From Pholis gunnellus (taxonomy: Eukaryota; Chordata; Actinopteri; Perciformes; Pholidae): 64,000 bases of DNA. The position numbers were made by a program, and so were the translations under genes. The stretch lies in contig OU342806.1 of the NCBI GenBank assembly GCA_910591455.2, positions 22,404,933 through 22,468,932 of the forward strand. The letters run 5' to 3'. Below the pieces are notes generated by a model, which did no database searches, was not told the DNA's origin, and saw only the letters and a program-made list of their open reading frames with translations. Of the stretch, positions 30,060 to 40,673 are shown piece after piece. Each line of letters begins with the position of its first letter. Positions within the stretch are counted from its first letter, which is position 1.

Positions 30060-30822
30060 TTTCCAGAGTTCATCGAGAGTTAGAGCCCCTCCGCATAAAA
30101 GAGGACAGGAGGACCAAGAGCCCCTCCACAGAAAAGAGGAGCAGGAGGACCAAGAGCCCCTCCACAGAAAAGAGGAGCAGGGGGACCAAGAGCCCCTCCA
30201 CAGAAAAGAGGAGCAGGGGGACCAAGAGCCCCTCCACAGAAAAGAGGAGCAGGGGGACCAAGAGCCCCTCCACAGAAAAGAGGAACCAGAGGAACTCTGG
30301 ACCAGTCTGGAGGCAGAGCACCTCAGAGAGCTGGAGGAGGCAGATGTCACCAGGTTCCTATTCAATATTGTTCCTGTGACGATTGAAGATGACAATGAGA
30401 TACCTCAGTCATCACAGCTTCATCATAGCCAAAAGGAGGATAACAGAGAGTTAGAACCTCCAGCCAGCATTTCGGCTACTGGTGGAGAGGACTGTGGAGG
30501 ATCAGGAACCTAGTTCCAGATCATCATGCACAACCGAATGCTAATGATGAAATGATTTCTGACTTCTCTGAGACTGAAGTCAGTTATGATGATTGGCAAA
30601 AGCCTTTGTTAGATTCTGGATCTGAAACAGAGGACAGTGACAGTGATTGGAAGGAGACCAGGGCACCTGCATCTGCTGCACATGCTCTGAAAGTAAAGGA
30701 AACAAATGTAAAGGATGTGGTATGTAACACTGTTAAGAAATCCTTCAGCTTCTTCAAGTTTAGTAATATATTTTACTACAAGGGCTTTCTTAACCTTTGG
30801 GTACCTAGCAACAGAAAATAAG
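30060..30822 (+). pseudogene. C2H2 zinc-finger gene relic (N-terminal acidic exon, no fingers)
   Basis: After a GCTGTTTCCAG acceptor the frame encodes a tandem 12-residue DQEPLHRKEEQE-type repeat, then EELWTSLEAEHLRELEEADV and further acidic sequence. After a one-base frameshift near 30,505 it continues with SETEVSYDDWQK and SETEDSDSDWKET, then VCNTVKKSFSFFKFSN. This order (EEQEELxxSxEAEHL, DCGG, SDSDWKET, CNTGKKPFSC) is the pre-finger exon of many teleost C2H2 zinc-finger proteins. Here the CNTGKKPF equivalent runs into a stop and no C2H2 finger array follows. It is therefore a truncated pseudogene, next to a hAT-type terminal repeat at 30,866. Confidence 0.7.
30106..30290 (+). repeat. 36-bp coding minisatellite
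   Basis: About five tandem 36-bp units (GACCAAGAGCCCCTCCACAG and so on) encode the DQEPLHRKEEQ repeat of the zinc-finger relic. The mirrored minus-strand frame is a shadow. Confidence 0.95.
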
Positions 30823-30865
30823 GCTCCCTCTCTCACCCCCTCTCCTTCCATTCCTTCAACTAGAC

Positions 30866-31110
30866 CAGGGGTCGGCAACCTTTACTTTCCAAAGAGCCAT
30901 TTTGCCCTATTTTCCACGAAATAAAATGTGTCTGGAGCCGCAAAAGCTATTTGATATCTCAGCTTACAAAGTTGTATATATATAGTTATATTATATATAC
31001 AAAAACTATAGTTTGTTGTATTTATGAAATTATAGAACAAGAATAAAGACAATTCTTGACAATGTATTGCTATTTTACCTATCTTATGAAGAAGAGAAAA
31101 ATCGCTCTTT
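30866..31110 (+). mobile_element. hAT-type DNA transposon end
   Basis: Begins CAGGGGTCGGCAACCTTTAC, a typical hAT (Charlie-like) terminal sequence, followed by AAAGAGCCATTTTGCCC. The matching other terminus was not found in this window, so it is a truncated or rearranged copy. Confidence 0.55.
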
Positions 31111-31706
31111 TTCGCTCATCTCCAGCTTAATACTTTTCAGCAAATGCTGTTTGATCAGAGGCAGGTGATTGGCCGAACCCTTCGGACTTCAGTCGGCCAT
31201 CTTCTTGACCCATTCCTACTTTCTTTTTTATTACTTTATGGCGGTGTCATAAAATCTCTGGTTTCTCTCACAGTGCACAATACATTCAGTAACTCCTTTT
31301 AGTTTAAACCTCCTACAAGTAAACATATTGTAACACATAATATCCATGCTAGGAGCTCTTTAAAACTTAAATTCTTCACACTATTAAATCCATTATTTTT
31401 GCCTGCTGGAACATAAGTGTCTGCTGTATAAGTTACATGTCCTGTGCTCTCCCTTGAGAACCAAATTAGTCTTATTCAAACAGTGTCCTGCTTCTTCCTC
31501 AGCTGATCAAAAAGCATAAATGAAAGCTCGTTTATGTCCCTACATTAAATCATGTGTATATACACAACATTCAGGAACTTGGCATTGCTTTAAGGTCCAC
31601 ATAATTTTTAGAATCACAAAATGTGACTCATAGTATACAGCTGCTTTCAGTTCATACTGCTCACTAAGCTCTGTGCGGATCAGCACAGCTCTGTCTGCAC
31701 TGACGG
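31111..31706. other. Non-coding, nothing recognised
   Basis: AT-rich sequence without convincing frames, terminal repeats or RNA genes. Confidence 0.5.
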
Positions 31707-31860
31707 TGTTGGGGCTGGGAAACTTCACGAGAAGGAGCAGGCCTCAAAACCTTCGCTGTTGCTAACTTTCAACAACGAAGTCTAACCAAAAACGAACTGG
31801 ATCCAATTTAAAGTCAAAAATAGTAATTTAATAAAAAGATAGCAGATACAACTGCAACCA
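31707..31860. repeat. Dispersed LTR-like repeat, copy 1
   Basis: Starts TGTTGGGGCTGG and contains CTAACTTTCAACAACGAAGT and AACGAACTGGATCC. A second copy is at 61,767 (TGTTGGGGCTGG, CTAACTTTCTGCAGCGAAGT, AATGAACTGGATCC). The TG start and copy pattern suggest an LTR, but its end was not determined. Confidence 0.4.
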
Positions 31861-31993
31861 TGAAGGTAACAAATGCAAACTGATGCTATTGTCAGCTGGG
31901 CATCCTCGAGTTTGCGCTGACGAAAAGCTTTGCTTGTTCTCTGTCGTTCCTCAACGTGTTCAGCATGTTGCAATATGGTTGCAGTCATCCATA

Positions 31994-32745
31994 TCACACA
32001 ACTGTCTTTAGTGTGATGTTTTTCAGATTCATCGATGGCAGGAAAGCCTTCTTACAAAGTTCAGTCAGGGCTGTCACTGCAATGAATGCCGCAGATATTT
32101 TATGATAACGCACAAAGGAGGTCAAAGTTCTCTTGAATTCTGTGAAGTTGCTCTTTGAACTCTCCACATGAGTCATGGCTTCTTCACGTCTTCTTTCTCT
32201 GTTGTAATGTCCTCTTTGTCTCGTGTTCAGATAATCCAGATTTATATTGTCACGTGTTCCTTGATGGGGCTGTAGTTGTGAGCGTTGACATGGTGACTGT
32301 AGATTTGGATGAGTCTCGTCCTTCTTCATCCTAGGAGTGTTGAGTGGTGGGCTTTGGCGGTCAAGTTGTTTGTGCCTGGGGAGCATACAGCAGCGGCGTT
32401 GCGGAGACCAGATCAGGATCCACTCAACCATGTAAAACAAATACAAAACAAAAGTTCAGCAGTATATTTTTCTTTTCTATCAGTTGTATATGTCTTATTC
32501 AAATACATGTTTATTTCTTTACCTCTTGGACATTACTTCATTTGCTTCTGCTTCGCCTTTTCCTCTCTGCTGCTCCAGACACTGTTTGAGTTGATCCAAT
32601 TTTTGTCGTAGGCTAAAGTTGCCTTTTTCCGGGAACCCCAATCTTATCTGTTCTTCCAATTGTTTGGCCGTCTGATTATCTTTGTCCCAAATATATTTTA
32701 TTATTGGAGGTAATACCTTGGCATCAGGCTGCTCAGGCTTATTCT
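31994..32745 (-). CDS. Unrecognised two-exon open frame (possible retroelement or gene fragment)
   Basis: Minus-strand frame 32,523-32,745 reads PEQPDAKVLPPIIKYIWDKD through LRQKLDQLKQCLEQQRGK to NEVMSK, ending at a GTAAAG donor. A TGCTCCCCAG acceptor leads into 31,994-32,375, which begins HKQLDRQSPPL in the same phase and stays open to a stop (SFVRYHKISAAFIAV near the end). The in-frame splice and helical, charged composition suggest real former coding sequence. I do not recognise the family. It lies between a minus-strand LTR (34.4-34.9 kb) and an LTR-like repeat at 31.7 kb, so a retroelement internal region is possible. Confidence 0.35.
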
Positions 32746-32986
32746 ATGACTTTTTATCATTTCCAAATGTTTCACCTTTATTTTAAATTTTTTTCCCCAA
32801 CTCTGTGTGTAATTTCTGTATCAGATTGAGACTGAATAAACCTCCCGCAGGAAAACCACATTCATTCACTCATTCGTTTGGATGTTGGCAGCTCACTTCA
32901 GGGACGGGGACATGTGATCACAGACATGTGTGATGCAGTAAAAGTCTCCACCGCTGTGATCCCGACTGCGCATTTTGCTCATAATC

Positions 32987-33050
32987 TGGGCGCACTTGGA
33001 ACTGGGCGCACTTGGAACTGGGCGCACTTGGAACTGGGCGCACTTGGATC
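32987..33050 (+). repeat. 16-bp tandem repeat
   Basis: Four tandem units of GGGCGCACTTGGAACT. Confidence 0.9.
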
Positions 33051-33054
33051 AGAG

Positions 33055-33732
33055 TTCACTTGGCGATTTGCCGACTTTGCAGCTCAGAAATTTAAATTTG
33101 AACTGCTCAGCAATCCATTGACGTGGTAAGAGCACCACGTGCACCTGTGCACATCCAAATGGAGCTGATAGACCTCCAATATAATGACACACTCAAGGCA
33201 AAGTTTGACTCTGTGGACACTGCACAGTTTCCAAGCTTCATCCCCGAAACGATGCCTTAAGTCCACCTACTGTACATGCTGCTCAAATGCTATGCATGTT
33301 TGGAAGCACATACCTGTGTGAGCAGCTTTTCTTTGTGATGAAGATGAACAAAAACCCACACAGGATTCGTCTCACTGATGCACACCTTCACTCCACATTG
33401 AGGGTTTCCACAGAACCTAACCCCAGATATTTATGAACTGGCAGCCAAGAAAATATGCCAAACATCTGGCTCTGATACGTATGCATAAAATAATGTAGCC
33501 TACCTAAACATGTATTCTTTTTGCACTTTGTCCAATATCCCTTCTAACCTGTTTATTAAATAGTGACTCTGTTTGGCCTTCAACGTAGTCCCAATTTTTA
33601 GTTTTGGCCCTCTCTGAGATTGAGTTTGACACCATGGCATATATGTAACGTGTTTGTTTGGTTGTTGGTGTGCCGCGGGATCTTTTTAATGTAAAATGTG
33701 TACCACGGCTCAGAAAAGGTTGAAAAACACTG
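33055..33732 (+). mobile_element. hAT transposase C-terminal relic with 3' terminal repeat
   Basis: 33,061-33,440 encodes, with stops, WRFADFAAQKFKFELLSNPL, then IQMELIDLQYNDTLKAKFDS (frame broken), then MHVWKHIPV/FGSTYLCEQLFF and KMNKNPHRIRLTDAHLHS in shifted frames. This is the dimerisation region of a hAT transposase of the Charlie/GTF2IRD2-like type (CEQLFS...MK.NK...RLTD.HL). The unit ends at GGTTGAAAAACACTG (reverse CAGTGTTTTTCAACC), a typical hAT terminus. Stops and frameshifts make it inactive. Confidence 0.75.
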
Positions 33733-34423
33733 CTCTAGACCACATTTGTCTTAGGTCAAGGGAACCCAGCGCTTACTGCCTAACCCCAAGATATTCAACC
33801 TCTAAGGCAGACACCAAACACTCACCCTAGTATTCCAGTCTTAAGTCCAAGGAATCCAATACTTATGTCAACCTTTCTCCAAGGTCTACAACATGCAACG
33901 CCAAACACTCATCCTTGTACCAGTCCTCCTTCTCTAGATTTATCCTTACGGACTCTAACATCTCTTAGGTCAAAGGACTTCAGCTTTTAACGTCTACACT
34001 GTCAAACACTCATGTCAACATGCAACGCCAAACACTGACCCCTCATTCCAGTAACCCAATCGTGATGCCCAGAAAAACGCTAGGATACGAGGTTAACCAA
34101 CATCCACAATAAACCCACAAAACAAAATTAAAAAAAACAATATGAACAACAACAGACGTATTTGCTTTTCAGTCTCACGATATGGTCTTCCTGGATCAAT
34201 TTCACTTATACGATTAATTTAAAAAATGGCAGCGACTCACCAAATGAGAATTTGTAGTTATTTGGACTCAACAGGTCCATCAAGATTAGATCCCAGTGAA
34301 GACGTTCAGGACAGGGATCGGGCCTGTCTCTCTTAATTTTGTTTGGTGGTAAGTAGAGGCCAGTTCACCGATCCCTGTTGGCTCCTGACGATCTTACAAG
34401 GGATGCTGTTCGTGACACCAATT

Positions 34424-34881
34424 GTGGTGGAAAATATTCCTATACCCGCTTTGCGTGAGTCTTTTAATGTTGAAATACATAATACCAAAAACCAGGTTGT
34501 CTTTTAAGTATTTATTCTCTGCGCAGAGAAGGTTCTATCATCACAACAGTCTCAGTGAGGAAGAATCAAGAAAAAAACGAACAAGCTTTCTTTATACAGA
34601 ATGAGCAAAGGTGGGGGCCCATGGCCAATGTTAAAGACATTTGGTCTCAGACTGATAGGAACAACAAGGAAAAACAAACGGCCAGCAACCAAAACAAGCG
34701 GCCCAAAGGCCTTGGCCGTGAAACATTCTCATGCAACACAGTTAGTTATCTTTGTGAACAGGCAAGGGAGAATTCTTCTTTTGCACAACAGAGACACGGT
34801 GAAGTCCAACAAAGTTCAGAGCAAAAGTACTAATGCCTGAATACAAAAGAAATATATACTACATAAAAAATTACCATTACA
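34424..34881 (-). mobile_element. Retroviral/Gypsy-type 5' LTR (minus strand) with primer-binding-like site
   Basis: Read on the minus strand the unit starts TGTAATGG and ends CCACCACA. It contains a TATA box (TATAAA, plus 34,591-34,596) and, about 80 bp downstream, a polyadenylation signal (AATAAA, plus 34,511-34,516), the usual LTR promoter/terminator spacing. The next bases are AT then TGGTGTCACGAACAG, which looks like a tRNA primer-binding site followed by a leader (34,424 down to about 33,740). Gag and pol frames are not recognisable; the internal region is truncated by the hAT relic. The left end of the IFIT-A duplication abuts the LTR. Confidence 0.6.
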
Positions 34882-34922
34882 TGTTTCAGTTTGATCAGAT
34901 GTGGCTGTAGGTTTTCAATCCC

Positions 34923-34936
34923 GGGAAACGAAAGTG
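34923..34936 (+). promoter_or_regulatory. ISRE-like site 2
   Basis: GGGAAACGAAAGTG inside a repeated module reading GATGTGGCTGTAGG, then CAATCCCGGGAAACGAAAGT, then CAGATGCGTTCAAAGG. It lies about 170 bp upstream of the proximal IFIT-A site. Confidence 0.5.
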
Positions 34937-35090
34937 AAGGCGAAGACAAGTCACAAAACATACAGATGCGTTCAAAGGTTGATGTACACGTTGATATTAT
35001 CATTCGAGGTGAAGGTGCAGCCATAATAATGAGGTAAGTTGATGAGTCGTGTTTTAGATTCATCAGACGTGGCTGTAGACTTCGATTCCA

Positions 35091-35191
35091 GGGAAACGGA
35101 AGTCAAGGAGTGTTTCTAAAAGAGAATAGAAGAATGATGCTCAAGTGCCCCGCCTCTATGATCTGCTTCGACGTGATAGTGAACATATAAA
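35091..35191 (+). promoter_or_regulatory. ifit: IFIT-A proximal promoter (ISRE-like site plus TATA)
   Basis: GGGAAACGGAAGTC (35,091-35,104) has one substitution from the AAACGAAA core found at IFIT-B. A TATAAA box follows at 35,186-35,191, and the start codon is at 35,304, giving a 5' UTR of roughly 85 nt. Interferon-stimulated genes typically place an ISRE within 200 bp of the start. The substitution may weaken IRF binding relative to IFIT-B. Confidence 0.6.
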
Positions 35192-35303
35192 GCTGCGTGC
35201 TCAACAACATCTTATCATTTATACCAATGAAGCCAAAGCAGCATCAAGAGCCAAAACCAGCCACACTAACTTAGAGAAGTTACAGAGTTGAGGAAACAGC
35301 TAA

Positions 35304-37865
35304 ATGATGAGGTGAGTAGCTGTTTCTGCATTTCATATCATTGTTGGAGTAAATAATCAGTATCATTATGATTTATTTAATATCTTATCATTGTGACCTA
35401 CAGCCAAATAATATTAACATTATGGATCCTTCAAGTCATTGATGATGTATTCAAACACTGTTCAGTCACATCTTCTCCTTCCTTCATTCCCTCCTTTCTG
35501 TCTTTAGGCTACTACTTTTATCCCTCCTGTGTTTCTTCAGTCTTGCCTTTTAGTCAGTGCCACAGGGATTCAAACCCTTTTTCTTAACAATTATTACTGA
35601 TCAGTTGTTTTCTTGAAGTTTAATCCCACACTTCCAGTAATATAATTCTGGTGGACAAATGTGAAACGTTGAATTATTTTATTCTGTTGACTCCATTTTT
35701 TTCTTCCTTGTTCTCCTTTGTGGCTCACACCATTTCTTTACCTTTCTTCCTTCCAACCTTCCTTCCTTGCCTCCTTCTTCCTTACCTCTTTCAACCATCT
35801 TTTCTTTCTTCCTTCTGTCCTTCTGCCCCCCCCTTTTTTTCTCCTCCTGCCTCACTCTGTTTCTTCCTTCCTCACAGACGCTATCCTACATTTCATTACT
35901 AATCTATGTCTTCATTTTCGTTAACCTTTGTGTTTTTTTCATCCTTTGTTTCTTTTTGTCCTCCATGGTTTTATATTTTGTCCGTTCTAATACCTCTTTT
36001 CTAATCCATTCCTTCCCTCCATTGTCCCATTTCCTCTACGTCCACTCATTTGCCTTCCTTTGTCCTCTTCTGTTTCTCTTTCAAGTTTTCCTTCTTTACT
36101 TACTTTCCTCTTCCTACCTTACTTTCACGTTGCAGCCGTCTGTTGGTCCATATTTTTTCTTCCTCCTCTCATACTTCTTTCCTTATCTACTAGTTATTTT
36201 ATAACTCCTTCCTTATTTCCTTTCTGACCATTCGATGCACCCTACTCTATTTTTCATTCCCCCCCTCCGATCCTTCCTCACTTCCTTTTTTTTCTTGCTG
36301 CCTTTCAAATCAAACCACCGTACACAACCAGACACAGTATGTGTATTGAAATTATGTTGTGTTCACATCAAGGAAGCAGCTAACAGATTCATTATTATAT
36401 TATTTGCTTCCAAGAATTCAATGCTCCTTACTCCAGTTCCATGTTCGTCCCTTCCTCAACATGAAATGAACAATGATTATCCAAACATAGCACGCCTCTG
36501 AGCATATTATATTAACCTAGTGACGTGTTCTCATATTTGTCACTTTTATTCCCCATCAGTGCTGCTCAGAGTCAAACAACACTGGTCTCAAAACTGGAGG
36601 CCCTGCAGTGCCACTTTACCTGGGGTCTGGACCCCAGCAAGACCAAACTTTTACGTCTCAGCGACATACTGGTGGACATCGGCACGGAGGAGGGAAACTG
36701 TTGGCTGGGTCACATTTACAACCTGAGGGGGTTCATTCAGTACAAGCTGGGCCTCACTGAAGACGCTCAGAGTTTCTTCAACAAGGCTGCAGAGGCCTTC
36801 CGCCAGATGAGAAAAGCAGATGACGGTCCCTGGTTAGTGGTGAACTACGGGAACCTGGCTTGGCTGCACCACCACCTGGGAGACCAAGCAGAGAGCGAGG
36901 CTTACCTGTCCAAGGTTGAAGCCCTGATGGAGAAATACCCATCTCCATCGCAGGACGAGCTCCATGCAGAGATCTACGCTGAAAAAGCCTGGACCCTGAT
37001 GAAGTTCAGTGCAGACAGAGAGCTGGTTGCAGATTACTTCCAGAAAGCCATCAGGATGCAGCCGGACATGGTGGAGTGGAACACCCGTCACGTCATAGAG
37101 TTAGCGAGTGCTTTTACGCACAGCAAGACAGGGCTGGAGGCTGACGTCTTGGAGAAAATAAGAGTCGCCAAGGAACAGGATCCAGAGAACTTGTCCCTTG
37201 CAGTTTACTACCTTGAGCAACGTGCAACGAAAGGAGAAGAAGTTGAGGATGAAGCACGTGAGTTAGCAGGAAAGGTTTTGAGAAATCCTGTCAGCAGCTT
37301 CAGTGGTATAAAAGCAATACTAAGGGTTTACCGACACTATGTATCTATTGATGAGGCCGTTGATTTGGCAGAGAAGGCTCTGGAAAACCATCCAGATGAG
37401 CGTTATCTGAAGAGATGTGCCGCACTCACTCTCAAATGGAAGATCATTTGTTTCAGCGACAGTCGCCCAAAGCAAAGCATGATAGACAGAGCAATCAGCC
37501 TCCATGAGGAGTTGATTTCTCTTTACCCTGATTCTCCACTTATGAAGAAAATAGACCTGGCAAATATATACGCGAAGTCCACTCACGGCCAGGCTGAAGC
37601 TGAGCAGATGTACCAGGAACTGCTAAAAATTGATCTGGAACCTGCAGAAAAACAGCTGCTTTACAACCACTATGCAAAATATTTAAACTTCGATCGACAG
37701 GATCACAACAAGTCAATAAAATATCACATGAAGGCGGCAGAGATACCGCACCAATCCTTCTATCGTGGGAACAGCATCAAAGTTCTGGAGAAGATTAAAA
37801 ATAAACGCTGGAACCGAATGTGGAGAGAAATAGAGGAGTTTCTGGAAAACCTGCAGGAGCCATAG
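35304..37865 (+). CDS. ifit: Interferon-induced protein with tetratricopeptide repeats, copy A
   Basis: Two exons: 35,304-35,311 (ATGATGAG, donor GTGAGT) and 36,560-37,865, joined in frame to 437 residues beginning MMSAAQSQTTLVSKLEALQC. A tiny first exon and one large coding exon is the classical IFIT structure. The protein is a string of TPR helical pairs: LEALQCHFTWGLD, GHIYNLRGFIQYKLG, YGNLAWLHHHLGD, AEIYAEKAWTLMKF, VYYLEQRA, AILRVYRHYVS, LHEELISLYPDSP, MYQELLKIDLEP, YHMKAAEIPHQSFYRGNSIK. IFITs are cytosolic antiviral proteins that bind non-self 5' RNA ends or act in signalling complexes after interferon induction. A polyadenylation signal is at 37,901-37,906. The paralogue at 48,706-51,269 is roughly 93 percent identical; differences include DILVDIGTEEGNC here versus DKLVDIGTEEGNS there. 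Codons and splice sites are intact, so it is probably functional. Confidence 0.93.
35690..36340. repeat. Pyrimidine-rich (TTCC)n-derived tract in IFIT-A intron
   Basis: Degenerate CTTCCTTC-type sequence covers half of the 1.25-kb intron and generates several long artefactual frames. The same tract is in the IFIT-B intron at 49,080-49,700. Confidence 0.85.
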
Positions 37866-38027
37866 TGGTTTCATTACAACACTGGTCCTGAATCTGGACA
37901 AATAAATTCATTACATCACCTAAAAACTAAATCTGAGAATACTCATTAATTGAGCTGTATCCTCTATAAAGGCAGGTGGCTGCACATTTTTAGACTTTAG
38001 TTGTTGAACACAAAAGCTTGAAAAAAA

Positions 38028-38029
<2 letters not shown>

Positions 38030-38060
<31 letters not shown>

Positions 38061-38061
38061 C
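38030..38061. repeat. (TA)n microsatellite in IFIT-A 3' flank
   Basis: AT dinucleotides preceded by an A-run; absent at the equivalent place in copy B (about 51,400). Confidence 0.9.
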
Positions 38062-38229
38062 ACGTCGGAAGTAGTACACTCGATTTGTATGACAGGCTGA
38101 ATCATTCAATAACACTGGTCTTTTAAATAACATCATGGTTTATTACAATAGATTTTGATCAAATGTCGTGTTTATTATATTCTTATGTGTTTTTTCCCTC
38201 TGTATTTTAAGTTTATGTAAGAACATTAC

Positions 38230-38581
38230 TGTAGTGACTGATTCCAGCAATAGCCACTCGGCTGGGTGCGGGAGAAGAACGTGTTCCTTACTCGCTTCAA
38301 CAAAAGGATTCCAGGCTTTTCGCTTTTGGGTGAGGTTCCCGTTTAATTAGTATAATTGGTTAACAGATGATAACATAGTATGATATCTGACTTATCTTCC
38401 CGGTCTCCCTCTGGTGTGTCTGTCTTGCGGTAAAAACCGTGCAATCTCCCCGTCACCCATGCCTCATTACCTGTCAGTTGCACCTATGCCCCATATATTA
38501 ATTACCTGCCACAATTGGTCAACCTGAGGTAGGCTCCCAATATACATTTATAATACCCAGACCTAACTAATGGCTCCTACA
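38230..38581. mobile_element. Solo LTR with 4-bp target duplication, specific to IFIT block A
   Basis: A 352-bp unit starts TGTAGTGACTG and ends GGCTCCTACA (TG...CA with TGTAG/CTACA inverted ends). It is flanked on both sides by TTAC (38,226-38,229 and 38,582-38,585). The paralogous position in block B (about 51,595-51,615) reads straight through as AATATTACTATTAC with no insertion, which is the empty site. The element carries no coding frame, as expected for a solo LTR. Confidence 0.75.
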
Positions 38582-38585
38582 TTAC

Positions 38586-39960
38586 TATTACTACTATTAG
38601 CAGTATGTGAAATCTGCTTTGCTGTATGCCTTTGAGTCGTGGAATATAACATTCTCTAATAATGTAATAGTAAATTTGATGCCTGTAACCTGAATATAAC
38701 AGCAGATGCAGCTGATTGTATGTAAAGAAAGTATGTCAAGCTGTGTCTCCGTAGTACACAATTACCTATTAATACTATTAAATATACAATTTGTACACTA
38801 AGAACTCTTTAAGTTGTGTTTGTTTTTGCTGGTTACTGTACAATAAATTCATGTACTCTACACAATCTTGCAGTCCTCTTCACAGGGCGCTGATGGATGT
38901 TAGTCAAACTACAGCTCTTGAAAGCTAATGGCAAATTGAATTTTTGGTTTTCAGTTAAACAGCCCCGTCAGTGTGAAGTGGTGACCAAAACAGTAACCAG
39001 GTTACAGGGAAGATGGCAGCAGTGTGTAATAATGCAGGTGTCTCCAGGTAAACGCTGTCACCGCTGTTCACACCAACACTCTGCAGACGGCCGCTGCTCA
39101 GAATGTGCACATATACTAGATATATAAGCGTGTTTAAAATAATGCACACCAAGTTAATGTTTCCATTTGATGGGAGGGTTCTTTTTCATGACAAATGATT
39201 GCTTTAAATGCATATATAGAATAAAAAAATAATTCAGAACAGGATTAGAAATTAATTATCACTTTAATGTTTACAACAGCAAAGTCACTATATAAAGTCA
39301 TTAATCTTTCACTGGAAACCTCCTGAGTGAAGTTTATAAATAATAATAATAATGAGGAACACAGACATTATCAGTCATTCCTCCCGTCCTCTGTCCTCCT
39401 GTCTGCTTTGTCTCAGCCAGTAGAGAAGTTTACAAGAACAAACTAAGATAAACAGTCAACTTCAGTTTTTTTGTAAAAAAAAAGAAAAAAGCTTTTGGCC
39501 GATCGCATGTGCTGTGTTTGTATAAACATAACGAGTTAGGGTATAGTGAATGAGAGCGGCCAATTGAATTAGGTTTTGTTTACATGTTAGTGCTTGTGGA
39601 ATAGATGTATTGATAAATGATTGGCTTTTACTTGCAAATGTTTTTTTTGCAGTAAGCGAAGTTGCCGTCAAATGGAGTATTCTTCACTTCACCTGGTTCA
39701 GGTACCACCGTCCCGCCTCTCTGCTCACTGATGCATCGTGTGTGTGTGTTTGTGTCTATGTGTAGTTGGAGGAGCTCAGCCCCACAGAGAAAGTAGTGGA
39801 AATGCTCACTTCAGTGTGATATTAAATTACACCAAACCATTAAAAAGCACCAGTAACGTCAGAGTTTATCAATACTCCGATTTTGAATAATCCGGGGCAC
39901 GTTTAATACCGAGTCTCAGTAGCCATCCCTACCTTTTAGGTAATGCAAAAACACAAAAGT
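38586..39960. other. 3' flank of IFIT-A, no gene
   Basis: Paralogous to 51,610-53,110. Contains the GGTTACAGGGAAGATGGCAG / CGGCCGCTGCTCAGAATG segment also found as a relic at 29,280. No coding sequence is supported. Confidence 0.7.
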
Positions 39961-40188
39961 CTCTCACCACAGCCAGTGTCCGTTCTGGGCTGCTGTACAA
40001 ACATGGTGGTGCAACATGGCCGACTCCGTGGAAAAGGACCCGCTCCCTAATTAGATATAAATGGCTTTTTTAAGCTAAATAAAACATAACGATTATTAGT
40101 TTCAAGTCATTATACACTAGCGAGTTATGCATATTATATTCCTTTTCTGCCAACTAATCCCCCTAAATGTTACACTGTTCCTTCAAGA
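39961..40188. mobile_element. 3' part of a teleost non-autonomous DNA element
   Basis: Contains GGCCGACTCCGTGGAAAAGG, then CGCTCCCTAATTAGATATAA and ends AATGTTACACTGTTCCTTC. A fragment with the complementary end (AAAGGAACAGTGTGTGAGAT) is at 52,288. From familiarity this is a very common percomorph repeat whose ends are inverted copies of AAGGAACAGTGT. Confidence 0.6.
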
Positions 40189-40673
40189 GAACCCTCCTGT
40201 TATGTTAATTTCTCAGGTACAGCAATGATGTTCCCGGGTCAATGTGACCCAGTGCATGTTTAATCATCCAAAAGTTGTCAGAAACCCCAAAATCCTAATA
40301 AATATAGTTTGTACCTCATCACCAACACCATTACTAACAATTAAATCAGTATTTAGTGGAATTTAGTTATTCCCCCTCCATAGATCATAGTTCAATGAGG
40401 ATAACTCACTCGTTTTCATGAAAAATACATGTTCAAACTATTTTTTAGGTACATTGGAAAAACCTAGATATAAATTGCATTAGTCTACCGTAACATGTAT
40501 TTTTTTCTAAATCTTTTTTACATTTTGAAACTTCCTTTTTTTCATGGGGTGATGTAGATAAATAGAGATGAGACACCTCTGCTGTTCAGGGTCATATTGA
40601 CCCGCTCACTCAAAATCAAGTCAAATGAGTGATAAGGATTTGTATTGAAAGTAAAGTTTATTTATGTTTATTT

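Noticed and set aside
29850..30395. Minus-strand 181-aa frame with SSFLWRGSWSPC repeats
   Set aside because: Shadow of the 36-bp coding repeat of the plus-strand zinc-finger relic.
35651..36204. Long hydrophobic frames rich in Phe, Leu and Ser in the IFIT introns (also 49,052-49,632)
   Set aside because: They arise from pyrimidine-rich CTTCC repeats inside introns bounded by good splice sites; no membrane-protein family is recognised.
36525..36559. IFIT-A starting with MFSYLSLLFPI as a signal peptide
   Set aside because: These codons are intronic read-through that begins at GTG; the acceptor CCCCATCAG at 36,559 and the conserved MSAAQSQTTL start show the true exon structure.
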